The notes under the pieces were generated by a model. That model was not told the origin of the DNA, did no database searches, and was given only the letters and a program-made list of their open reading frames with translations. 64,000 bases of DNA from Phorcus lineatus (Eukaryota > Mollusca > Gastropoda > Trochida > Trochidae), in NCBI GenBank assembly GCA_921293015.1, contig OV121086.1, positions 37,633,194 to 37,697,193 of the forward strand, given 5' to 3'. Shown in pieces: positions 44,401-56,400 of this stretch (positions within the stretch are counted from its first letter, which is position 1; each line of letters begins with the position of its first letter). The position numbers and the translations under genes are program-made.

Positions 44401-47400
44401 TCTCTAGACCTTTTGGAACTAGGGAAAAAGATGAAATTAAGTTTTTTAGGTTTTGACCCCTGTGACCCCATTTTGGGTCATGGGGTCACCAAACCTACAA
44501 TTTAGAATCCCCGTTGGCCAAGGAGTCTACACACAACTATTCAGCTCTCTGGACCTTTTGGAACTGGAGAATAAGATGAAAATAGGTTTTTCATGTTTTG
44601 ACCCCTCTGACCTCATTTGGGGTCATGGGGTCACGAAATCTACAATTTAGAATCCCCATTTGCCAAGGAGTATGCACATAAAATTTCAGCTCTCTAGAGT
44701 CATTGGTTCTGGAGAAGAAGTCGAAAAAGTGAAAAGTTTACGGATGGACGGATGGACGGACCGACGGACCGATGGACGGATGGATGGACCGATGGACGGA
44801 TGGACGGACGCCGGACGCCATGTCATGCCATAAGCCCATCGGGTCTTTCAGACCTGATGAGCTAAAAAGATGAAATTAGGTTTTTTAGGTTTTGACCCCT
44901 GTGACCCCATTTGGGGTCATGGGGTCACCAAACCTACAATTTAGAATCCCCGTTGGCCAAGGAGTCTACACACACCTTTTCAGCTCTCTAGACCTTTTGG
45001 AACTGGAGAAGAAGATGAAAATAGGTTTTTCAGGTTTTGACCCCTGTGACCCCATTTGGGGTCATGGGGTCACCAAACCTACAATTTAGAATCTCCGTTG
45101 GCCAAGGAGTCTACACACAACTATTCAGCTCTCTGGACCTTTTGGAACTGGAGAAGAAGATGAAAATAGGTTTTTCATGTTTTGACCCCTCTGACCTCAT
45201 TTGGGGTCATGGGGTCACAAAATCTACAATTTAGAATCCCCATTGGCCAAGAAGTCTACACACAACTTTTCAGCTCTGTGGACCTTTTGGAACTGGAGAA
45301 GAAGATGAAAATAGGTTTTTCATGTTTTGACCCCTCTGACCTCATTTGGGGTCATGGGGTCACAAAATCTACAATTTAGAATCCCCATTGGCCAAGAAGT
45401 CTACACACAACTTTTCAGCTCTCTGGACCTTTTGGAACTGGAGAAGAAGATTAAAATAGATTTTTAAGGTTTTGACCCTTGTGACCCCATTTGGGGTCAT
45501 GGGGTCACGAAATCTACAATTTAGAATCCCCATTTGTCAAGGAGTATGCACATAAAATTTCAGCTCTCTAGAGTCATTGGTTCTGGAGAAGAAGTCGAAA
45601 AAGTGAAAAGTTTACGGATGGACGCCATGCCATGCCATAAGCCCATCGGGTCTTTCAGACCTGATGAGCTAAGAAATGTAACATTTTGCAAGTAAGAATA
45701 TCTTCTAATCTCTCAATGAAAAGTGTTCCACAAGATTGATTCCATTCAAGTTGAATATAAACCATAAGCCTACAAATAACATTTTATTAACTAAAGAAAT
45801 ATGGAAGCAATAACACTCTTCATTTATCATTCTTTAAATCTACATTTTATCACTTCTGATACAATATTATGTCATTTCATAATACATATGTGTGAAATTG
45901 AGGGAAGCTTTATCATTATTATGATGGTAAATGTGTAATGCTCAAGTTCATAGAAAAACAATAAGGGCAAAGAAACCAACCTTGTATCGTAGTTCAAGGC
46001 AATCTAAAGTGTCATGTGCTGAAAACACAAGCATTTGATATGGTCAATTATGAAATCATCTGTCAAAACATTTAATAACAGAACTGATTAAGAGATCACC
46101 TACTTTCTACCACTAAATACTGATTCTTCAAGGAAGAAGATATGCATTATATCAGAAGTACCTTATTTCAAATTTATAAGCCACAACAATTACTGAAATA
46201 ATAATTATAGGTCTGACAGTACCGAGATAAGACATGATGACTAATGATGAGACATACCACTCTGGTTGAGCACTGCTGGGCTGTACTTGAGAGCGAAGCT
46301 GAGATTGTCTGCGTACTTGTCGTCAGAGTGCATGGATGACTGAAGAGCTTTTGTGAGAGCTCCATTGAGAAAGATGGGGTTCAGCATCTCCTGGGGAAGC
46401 GGGTTTGTGGCAAGCTGTGGAGATGACAATGATTATCAATTATAACTCAGCGATGAGTTATGTTTCTCCTGTGGTAGTGTCTTCTTGTGTCTGCTTATGT
46501 ATATGTATTTTCCTTTTGATACATATATACTCTTAAGGTAAATCAAGCACATACACAAGCACAGTGTCAGCACATACCAACAAACAATAAATGTAGATAG
46601 TTTCCAAGGGATAGGTAGACTTCACCCTGCTCATATATTTAAGGTTTGCTGACATGAGTTGAGGCTAGTCCGTTATAATGTTGATTTTGACCACTGTATA
46701 CAGAATTTTTGTTTGTAAAAAATCAATATAGTATGACTATCAACTGTAATCTGTATGTTTTGTGTACCTTGTCAAGGAGGATATCACTGAGGATCTGAGC
46801 GAAGTCACCGTCACCCATAAAGAGGAACCGTCTGAGGGCTTCAAAGTGACTCTGTATCTTCAGCTCCGAGAAGAAGTAGTCGATGATGCACTTGTTCACC
46901 AGAGTTGTTCTACAACATGATGGTTCAGAGTAAATTTAGTTTACTTAAAACTGTGTCCAAATTCCTTTAGCTTTGTCCCCTCCAACACTTCTGTCAATAG
47001 ACTTGGGATAAGAAAAAACACTAAATATTTCGGACTCAATATTTGCATTTGATTTCCAGACTCTACTTTGTGTATCAACACCATTAATATGGTAACTTAG
47101 CTGAAGAATCCACTCGAGGACATGTTCTGTTTAGGGAGAACAACCACAATTATTTTGTTGAAACATTATTAGAAAAGAGGAATGCTTTTTACTCTGGTTG
47201 CTATTGTCACTCTGATTGTGTTTGCTAGCAGTACAGACTTGAGAAATCCTGCAACTAATGCATTGCAATTAGCCTTTGATTACTTTGCTGAAAATCAAAA
47301 GGAAGTTATGATAAAAATACTTCAAATTGCTCTTTGCTCCAATCAGAAATTGAGACTCACTGGGCTTTGAGAGAGGCTGTCATGGACTTGTGCAGCAGAG

Positions 47401-50400
47401 CGGGTAGTGGCATGAACTGGAAGGTGTCCACGTCACGCTCCACACTGATCCCATAGTCGCCCCATCCCCCGTATGCTACCGGGGTGCTCGCCATCAGGTC
47501 AACACTCGGCAGGTCATCTACAGGGAAACATTAGAAACTTAGACAGATTTGGGATTACTGGATTTTATTGCTTCCATTTCCATCTCTACTTCAACTTTAC
47601 TGCTCTGTGCTGGCCATCTACCTTAAAGATTATGGTAGTTTCTCAGGTAAAAGTTCAAGATGAAGGTTAAAGACCTATTCCTTGGGGAAATTCTTAAAGA
47701 TTAAACTTTCAATGTTTATCATTTAATAACATTGTCTTTTGTAATAGGATACAAAAATAAACAGAGATGGGTTGCAAAAAGCACAAGTTTCTTTAGAATG
47801 CATGAAGGTAATCTTAAGGGTGTGAAAATACATATCGGAAAGATATCCTTTAACAAAAGGATTTGAATAAGATTGAGATATGAGAGGTCACCAAACAACA
47901 GACACTGGTGTTTTGTCTTATATACCATCATTTGGTAAACGTTTTCAACAAGTAAGCTATACTTTATGTTCCACTTACTAAGGAAGTCAAAGTTGTCAGT
48001 ATATGGTTCTATCCCATTGTCCAACCAAGCCGACTCAGGAGTTAATGCGAGAGCAAGGTCAGCATTTGTGTCTGAAATTGAAGTGTAATGAAAATGAAAC
48101 CCTGAATGCATCAACTTTGTATGATGAAAAAGGCTTCAGATTTAAAGTTTAAAGCAATTCATATAAGTCTCAAACTAGTACTTCATAACAACCCAACTTT
48201 CAAATGATGTAAAAAAATATCTCATTCCTTCAACTCTTTGTAATCATCGTGTTAAGTTTTTTTCTGCTGCTACCTCTTTCAGTACAAGAGAAAAGATGCC
48301 CAGTGTCGAGTCAGGCTGAGTCAACTGATACAAAATTGCATGCCACAAATGGAAAAAATATTATACATAGTCTTGTTAGAACTAAACAAGCTTGACCACT
48401 TATAGAAGGGAATCTTACTGTTAATTTCTTCCTACCTTTCAGATCATCCTGTGAAGTTTTCTTTCCCTCTGGACTTCCATACTCCTCTCCATACAGGAGT
48501 CTCTGGACGGTTGAATCTGACGAGTGTCCATGAACATTTCTCTGTTTAAACTTCTTCATTCTCAGTTTATCCACATCTACAAACTCAGACTCCTTTTGTT
48601 TGTTCCTATCCACTCGGATTTGAGATCGGTACACTTCCTCTTGAGATTCCGTATTAGCTGACATTGCTTTGTTCATTTTGATCTTTGGTCGAATCATAAA
48701 ATCATTATCCTCTGATTGCATATTTGCATAGATTTCCTCTCTCCTCTTCAACTTGGGTACAGCGAGGTCATATTCTAGTCCAGAGAGTTTAGACACATGG
48801 CCGAAGAAGCTCTGCTGTTTGATTTTCCACTCCTTTGATTGCGTTTCGACATTTGCATGCTGCTCTGCCTGTCTCTTCAACTTGGGAGCGGACACCTCTT
48901 CCCCAGGAGATGATTCCTGATTCACATGAACATCACCAACAGTCTTCAGCTGGGGCTTCTCCTCAACACTCTCTGTCTGCTTTGTAGCGTGCATGTCCTC
49001 TGAGAACTTCACACTTGGTTTGTGGTCCTCACTTGGAGCACTTTCTGACGTCGCATGACGATCATGCACAAGCTTCACCTGGGGTTTAACCTCATCATTT
49101 GGCTCAGACTCAACGGTACATGGTTTGTCCTCAAACACACGGATAGCCTTCTTTTCAGGAGTTGGTTCTGTTTCCATATCGGCTGACATGGAATCACTGA
49201 GCTTAATGCTGGTCTTCTTTGTCGGAGACACAATTGGCACATCCTGTTCTGGTCCGTCCCCATTTCCTCCCACAGTTACAGTCCTATCCTGATAGTCCTC
49301 AAGACCTTTCTTAGCCCAGCCAGGCATTGTCTCCTGGCTAGAAGAGTCAATCCCATACACAACTGCAGGTGGACCAGCAAGTCCTCGCTCCGCCCAGGAG
49401 GGAAGGGCAGAGTCATCTCGCTCTGTGTCATCAGCAATTACGGGTTCCCCATCTGGGTTATTGAGCCCCTTCTCGGCCCACTCGGGAAGAGCTACTTTGT
49501 TTTTGGTGTCACCATCCAAAACAGCCTGAAATGTTGGTTTAATAAATGTTATTAGCTGTATAATTTGAAAATCCTTAGACTTAAAATAAATGTTATTTCA
49601 GCAAAAAGAAATTCCGAACAGAAAATTACTGCACCCTAGAATAAACTTTTAAACAATCAAGAGGCGAGTCAAACCACTTACCAGAGCTTCAGTAGCCTCT
49701 TGCATCTCCCTCTCCCACCGCTCCGTGTCGGCAGCGAGGAACTCAGTGCGTGCCATCTCAAGCCGCCCTCGTCTTACTCTCCACAAGGCCTTCTGTTCTC
49801 TCCTGGCTGCCTCCTCGCTCAGCTCTCCGTAGTACTTGATCAGCTCCTCTCTGAAAGAAGAATCATATGTAACCTGTTTCAAAGTAAAAAAAAAATGTTG
49901 CTTCTTCACTAATCCAAATGGATTTTCTGTTGATTAGCTAGATGTGGCTATCTTAGGTATTAACAACGACAAGAATACTAAATTTACTATCTAGTTGTCA
50001 CTTAGTGTTTAATTGTTATCTTCTCTTCTTCGGTTAGGATTTTATGTAACAGTTTCACCAGTTTTAAATCTTAAATCAATATAATGCCATACTAAATGCA
50101 GTCTCTTATCAGAAATAAACAATCACAAGCATATTTATTATGCATTTAAATTAAACTGGTGCTCATTGACTGAAATTAATGCAATAAGTAAAGTAGCCCA
50201 GCCGAGGTGAGATTTGAAACTCAGAACTCATGACATGCAAATTTGAAATGCAAACCATTGCACCATCCCGACTTTAGAAACTTCATGATCTGAAGCCAAG
50301 TGAGTTGCAGAGACCCTGCATCTCCTCATAGTTTCTTCTAACACAAGGTATCGCTGTCTCACCTCGCTTCCTGTTCTAACTGAAGCTCCTTTGCGTCCAT

Positions 50401-53400
50401 CGCTTCTTCCTTACGGGTCAGTCGAGCCATGAACTCCTTGTCCAGCTCCAGGTTCTGCTCTTTTTCCACAGCACGTCTCTGTAAACATAACATATTGTAC
50501 TCAAGTGGTAAAACATAACTACTGTAATATAAAACATATGTGCACATGTGAACAGCCATTTTCATCAAACTACTGGATTATTTCAAAGATTATCTTCCTT
50601 CTCTTCAGCACTTCTCTGTAAACATAACCTATAGTACTCATATGGTAAACATAACCATTGCAATATAAATCAGATATGCACATGTGAACAACCATTTTCA
50701 TTAAAATACTGCATTATTTAAAGGATTGTTTTCCCTCTCTACAGCACTTCTCTGAGCAAAGGAAACATACTCTACTAATGGCAAATCAGCACCACTATAG
50801 TATAAATCATATGTGTAAAAATAATTTTTAACTAATTACACTTTACCATTTAGACGAGCTTCAACAAGAATAAAAGTGGTAAATGAGACATATTTAAACA
50901 TGTCAGAGCTTTAAAAACTCATTCAAAGTTTGATATAAACATGTAACTTTATGTGGTCCAAATACAACAAAATTGATAAAACAGAGATTATTGTACTTAA
51001 AAGTTTGTCAAGCCTTTAGACTCATAATAATTTAAGTATGATATCTATAAACTTTTCTGAAAGTGTTTTGTATCTTACCTGTAAATCTGTGACCATCTGG
51101 TCGCGGAGACGGTGGAACTCTTGTCTCTTCTTCATGTCTGCTTTCCTCTTCCTCTCGTCTATCTTAGCTGCAATGGAACAAGACAAAAGAGCAATCATTA
51201 TAAACAACCATTGTAAATGTCTGTATTTCAAGTCAAGCAATATTTATCAATATTTTATAACCATTTCACAATCCATTAAGTAACAATTACATTGCAAGGG
51301 AGAAAGCCTACAACATCCCTGAAGTTATCCAACGAAGGAAACCTGTGGGTATTCACTATAAATATAAAATCATGAATCACTCAATATCAATGCAGGACTG
51401 CAACAAAAGTGCATCAAGAATAGTTCTCTCCAACAAATTCAGTTGACAGTCCATTGGTTAAATTTAAACCATATCATTCTTTGATGTATAAATTAAAACA
51501 CAGACCTCTTGATGCTAAGTTGACCACTCCAATGAATGACTTTCATTCACTAACAAATGAAGTAAAGATGTGTCAAGTTCCTACCCTGCAGTCTGGCTAT
51601 CTCCTGAGTTGCGGCTGTGTGCGCCTTCTCCATCAAGTTTCTCTTGGCCTGCTCTGCTCTCTCCAACAGCTGCTCTCTGTACAAACATACAACTTAGTTT
51701 AAAGATAAAGAAAAAATATCATTTTGTGATAACCATAGAGTAAAGCATAGTTAAGTTTTGAAGATTTAGTAGTTATGAAAAATTTTAAAGAAGCATGTTT
51801 ATGGATGACAGACTGCTATATATACAAAAACACATTATTGGACTAAAGAACTTAATAAAGTAAAGGGTGAAGCTAAGAACTTCAGAAAGTAAAGGGTGAA
51901 GCTAAGAACTTAAGAAAGTAACGGGTGAAGCTAAGAACTAAAGAAATTAAGGGTGAAGATAAGAACTTGATGTGAAGCTAAGAACTTAACTCTTACGTTG
52001 CTGAATATTATTTTGACCAGTTTGCCCCCGTGGCTGAATTTTCCAGCACTCGCCTCGCTACCGTTATAGCGCAATTAGCCCCTGTGGCCGAATTTTCCAG
52101 CGCCGCCAGATTCGACCGTTTTAACAACATATGGCGTGTTTACATGGCGAATTACGGACATTATCGTCGTTTTATACAAAGCTAGTCGGCGAATCCCGTG
52201 TTACAAATGGATGATACTTACTTGACACTTTGAATGAAATTTCTATCACCCCTGGAACGGTTTCTACAACTGCAGTAAACTTGTTTTCAATTCGGGCGCC
52301 GTAACTCAATAAATTCCAAGAGCGCATGCGCGAAATCAAAACGAAACTAAAGATGAATAGTTCCTCTTCACATCGATATAAAAATTATTTTTATAATATG
52401 TTTAGAACGAATTTTACAAAATTTTAAAAATTGTCTTCATTTCAAACATTATAAAATCATTTAATCACTGAGTGCACACATGCAAATTATATACGGAATT
52501 GAAGCTAATTTTTTGCTCTATATTTCACGATAAATTTTATTACGATACGCCATCCTAAACGAAAGATATAAATTACGAAAACAGGGTAGTGATAAATCCC
52601 GATAACGTTCTGACCCCCACAGTAATATTTCTAAGCTAATAGCCCCGGGCAAACGCACGCGCTCAGCGCGTGCAGGCGGGGTATCCCCGTTGAAACATAC
52701 ACTCACACACAATATAAATTGTCTTTATTTCCAACTTTATAAATCATGTTATTCGCTTTGTATACATGCAAATTATATATGGAATTGAAGGCAATTTATT
52801 CTTCTTTACGAAGAAATAAATCATAACAATCTTTTATACTGTAATTAGAAGTTATTACCAACGAAACGTGGGTATAGCTAGTAATAAAGTCTTTGATAAT
52901 TGCCTTTCCGCAACATATGTCGCATCGTTTCCACACGTTTTATTTTGATGCAAATATGGGCAAATTACACATGAAAATGAAGGTATTTCTTTCTGCTTTA
53001 CGATGATATGAAAATAATAAATATGTACCACTTGGTTTGGAATATATAAAGTTTGCAAAGATGGTACCCTCAGGTATTTTAGAACAGATTTTGATAATTG
53101 CGACATCACTAACCGCTCCTTTATTGTCTAATTGTAATTTGCAAATTTTATATAGAATTGAAGACGATCCTTTCCTCTTTATTGTGATATAAAAATGTCG
53201 ATAATGCGTTCTGCCGTTAAATGGATAGGAAGTGTAAAAAGCAGTTGAAAATAAATCGCTTCTCGGTAAACAAGATATGAATAGAGAAATTGCCTGTTTG
53301 TGCGATGCGCGCCGGGTCCTTTCTGATTTTCTTGTACATACCAATTTTACATGGCAATAAAGATTATCCTTTTCTCTATATTTTGATATATGAAATTGCA

Positions 53401-56400
53401 AAATTTACCGAGAAGTTTATGTGATATAAAGTGCGAGAAAATGGTAAAAACGTAAAGAATAAACAAAAGTCACAATTTTGCGGAACTTGCTGTATCTTTA
53501 TTCTATATGGTGTATATAATTTTTTTTTATATCAAATCGAAGACAATTATTCCTTCTTTATCACGATGTAATCAATTTCAAAATACGCCTAGCTGTTGAG
53601 AAGATATGAGCGAAAGAAAGGCACATGTCAAAATCGCCGTTCAGTTTACATGATTTGAATCGAGAAATTAGCTTTTTGTGCGGCGCTTGCTGTGTCTTTA
53701 TTTATTATCGCGCATGTACACATTTTACATGGAAAGAAAGACAATCTTTCTCTCTGTCTTATGATATAAAAATTGTCAAAATACGTTGAGCACATCATGT
53801 AAAAATTGGTGTGACAAAATGGTGTAAAACTAAAAATATGTAAAAATCACCTTTTTTGCGGCACATGCTGTATCTTCAATTCAGGTAGCGTAGTTACGTA
53901 TTTTATATTGAATTGAAGACAATTTTCTGCTCTTTCAAATGATCCAACCGGTATTGAAATCCGCCCAAGGGTTCAGAGCATAGGGCGTGCGATATAAGGT
54001 TGTGCGTTTGGTGTGAGTGCAGGCTTGTAAGCAAACGATAGCACGCGTGGGACGGTAAGCTCGTGCGAGCGGGGAGAAAGTGCCCACAGGCTATTAGCAC
54101 GTGCGGCGGGGAGTGGGGGAAAATTGAGTGATTTTAACGCTTATTTTCGGTACGATAAACGGTATCAATGTTTGCATAATTTTCGGGACATGTACGCGCA
54201 TTATTTAGAACACCAACGAAACAAAATTCGGTAGCTTAGCGACAGACGGACGGAAAGTACTAGCGTTGAACTGACACTACTGCCGTGCAACAATTGCCCG
54301 TCCTTCGCTACTGTGAACCTCGGCGTTAATGAGCTAGCGTGAGAAAAATAGAGTTTGGATGTCGCATCTCGCCCAGAGGACATGCGGTCAAAGCAAATTT
54401 CAACCCGGACAGGCCCGGGACCCGCATCTTAAGGGTTAAGAAAGTAAAGGGTGAAGCTAAGAACTTAAGAAAGTAAACGGTGAAGCTAAGAACTTGATAA
54501 AGTAAACGGTGAAGCTAAGAACATGATAAAGTAAACGGTGAAGCTAAGAACTTGATAAAGTAAACGGTGAAGCTAAGAACTTGATAAAGTAAAAGGTGAA
54601 GCCAATAACTTAAGAAAGTAAAGCATGAAGCGAAGAACTTATGACAGTAAAGGGTGAACCCAAGAACTTAAGGTAGTGAAGAGTGAAGCTAAGAACTTAA
54701 AGTAGTAAAGAGTGAAGCTAAAAACTTAAGAAAGTAAAGGGTGAAGCTAAGAACTTACAAAAGTAAAGGGTGAAGCTAAGAACTTAAAGTAGTAATGGGT
54801 GAAGCTAAGAACTTGATAAATTAAAGGATGAAGCTAAGAACTTAAGACAGTTAAGGGTGAAGCTAATGAAAAAGTCACTTCTGAATTAAACAAAAATGGT
54901 TGCTTCAGATGCTGATCTAAATATTCCCATCAAATTCATGCTTCAAGTTTCTTACCTGGAGACAGTGAGTTGCCGAGCGATTTGATACATCTTGCTGATG
55001 TACATCTGACACCGGACATCAAGGGTAGATAACTCTCTCTCTGAGAATGTGACTGTTACTTGTGGGATGTCACTGTCATCCACTTGGCAAATGAAATGCT
55101 GAATTCAAAGTAAAGTCAATTAAATACATGGTTATAGAAGACTTAAACAATTGTTTACATAAAAATCAAACTTTACAAATGATACAATGGATATGAGGTT
55201 TAACAATTATTTCACTCGTAATTAAATGCATTGATTAATTTGAGATGCAACCAGGAAGTATAAATTTAGCAACTAAACTTGGCTCTCAAACCTTTCTTGC
55301 CTATCTTTTCACCAAACTGCAGGTAACATATTTTCTATGTTAGAGAAAGAATACAGACAAAACAGAAGCTCTTGATGGAAAGCTTTTACCAGGGTTCAAA
55401 CTTCTGCATGAATAATTGATGATCAAGAGAGTATATACGACAAAGAAGGATAAAGAAAAGTTTGCATTAGAACAAATTGTTGTAAAGTCTAACAATACAA
55501 TGCAAAAGATCACCTCTGGGTAGCAGATCTTGAGCAGGTTGATTGTCTTTCCACAGATGAAGATATCACTGGCCATGCTCCTCAGAAACAAGGGCACGCT
55601 GTCCTCAATCTGCTCTGCAGCTAGCGTGTAGCCGTTCGTCCAGTACTGCTTGTCTGAAAAAAGGAATTATAATACATTGTGAAAACACAATTACCTTGTT
55701 ACGGAAATTTAAAGCCGGCTGTCTGTTTTAAATAGAAAAATAGATTTAGAAATCTTTTTAATGACTAAAGCAATACATTGGGCTGCAATGCAGGGGCAAT
55801 ATCTAAAAAGGTAAGGCTTAAGTCAGGCCACGATACCCTGATGCTAGGTTGAGAATGAACTCACCTCTGTACTCGAGATAATGGGAGTTGACCTGGATAG
55901 TAAACTCTCCATAAACATCTCGGAATGTTCCATGGAACACCCACTCCTGTACAAACCTGCGTATATGAAAAACAATTTAATCAAAAGTTCTTTACCTAAA
56001 TCCATTAAGTTTAAGAAGTGCCAGATCATTAAGAACGAACCAATTCTGTATTAGAAACATCCATTTCTTTTTTTAGAACCAACCATTTCTGTTTTAGAAC
56101 CATGAGAACCAAAATTCTAAGAAGGTGTATACTTTTCAGATTAGAATATCATATTGAACATATTACTCATGACAGGAGCGCGATCAGATAGTGCTTAGTC
56201 TTGAGGTAGAAGCAACGAAGTAGTGCAACCACTGCATCAAAGATGACAACAGACAGGGGAATCAAACAAATAAGCAATTTCTTTTACATCTTGTACCCAA
56301 CAGAAACCAACAATGTGATATGATAGGCCCTGTTGTGATTATTAGAGGAAATATGTATCAAAGTACACTCAGAACACTTTTCTGCCCTTGTTGAAAGGAT

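Larger units (their letters stand above)
43847..45671. mobile_element. Non-autonomous element carrying ten or so 145-bp tandem repeats
   Basis: Bounded by TAGCTCATCAG (43847-43857) and its perfect complement CTGATGAGCTA (45661-45671), with a second copy of the right end at 44854-44864. Inside are about ten 145-bp repeats, each with TTTGACCCCTGTGACCCC and TTTGGGGTCATGGGGTCAC. The first block runs from about 44168 to 44731 and then into a GGAC/GGAT run (44742-44815). The second block starts directly after the internal end at 44865. The structure is a head-to-tail partial duplication of one element. Short ORFs of 65 codons recur every 145 bp but have no recognisable domain. It lies in TUBGCP6 intron 26. 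Confidence 0.8.

Noticed and set aside
44308..45379. Series of 65-codon ORFs every 145 bp
   Set aside because: They are the same tandem repeat read in one frame. There is no domain, and period 145 is not a multiple of three, so no longer protein is encoded.
47182..47370. 62-codon plus-strand frame with a hydrophobic start
   Set aside because: It overlaps the TUBGCP6 exon 23 donor region in antisense, and there is no sign of a separate secreted-peptide gene.
50205..50276. Functional tRNA gene
   Set aside because: A- and B-box-like sequences exist, but the stems do not pair well, so it is recorded only as a tRNA-like retroposon remnant.
52940..53401. 153-codon minus-strand open frame in the piggyBac-like element
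   Set aside because: It runs through the ~190-bp repeats and has no transposase or other motif.
51841..54868. Direct repeats with spacers resembling a CRISPR array
   Set aside because: The 29-bp units are contiguous without unique spacers and lie in an intron of an animal gene, so this is a minisatellite.
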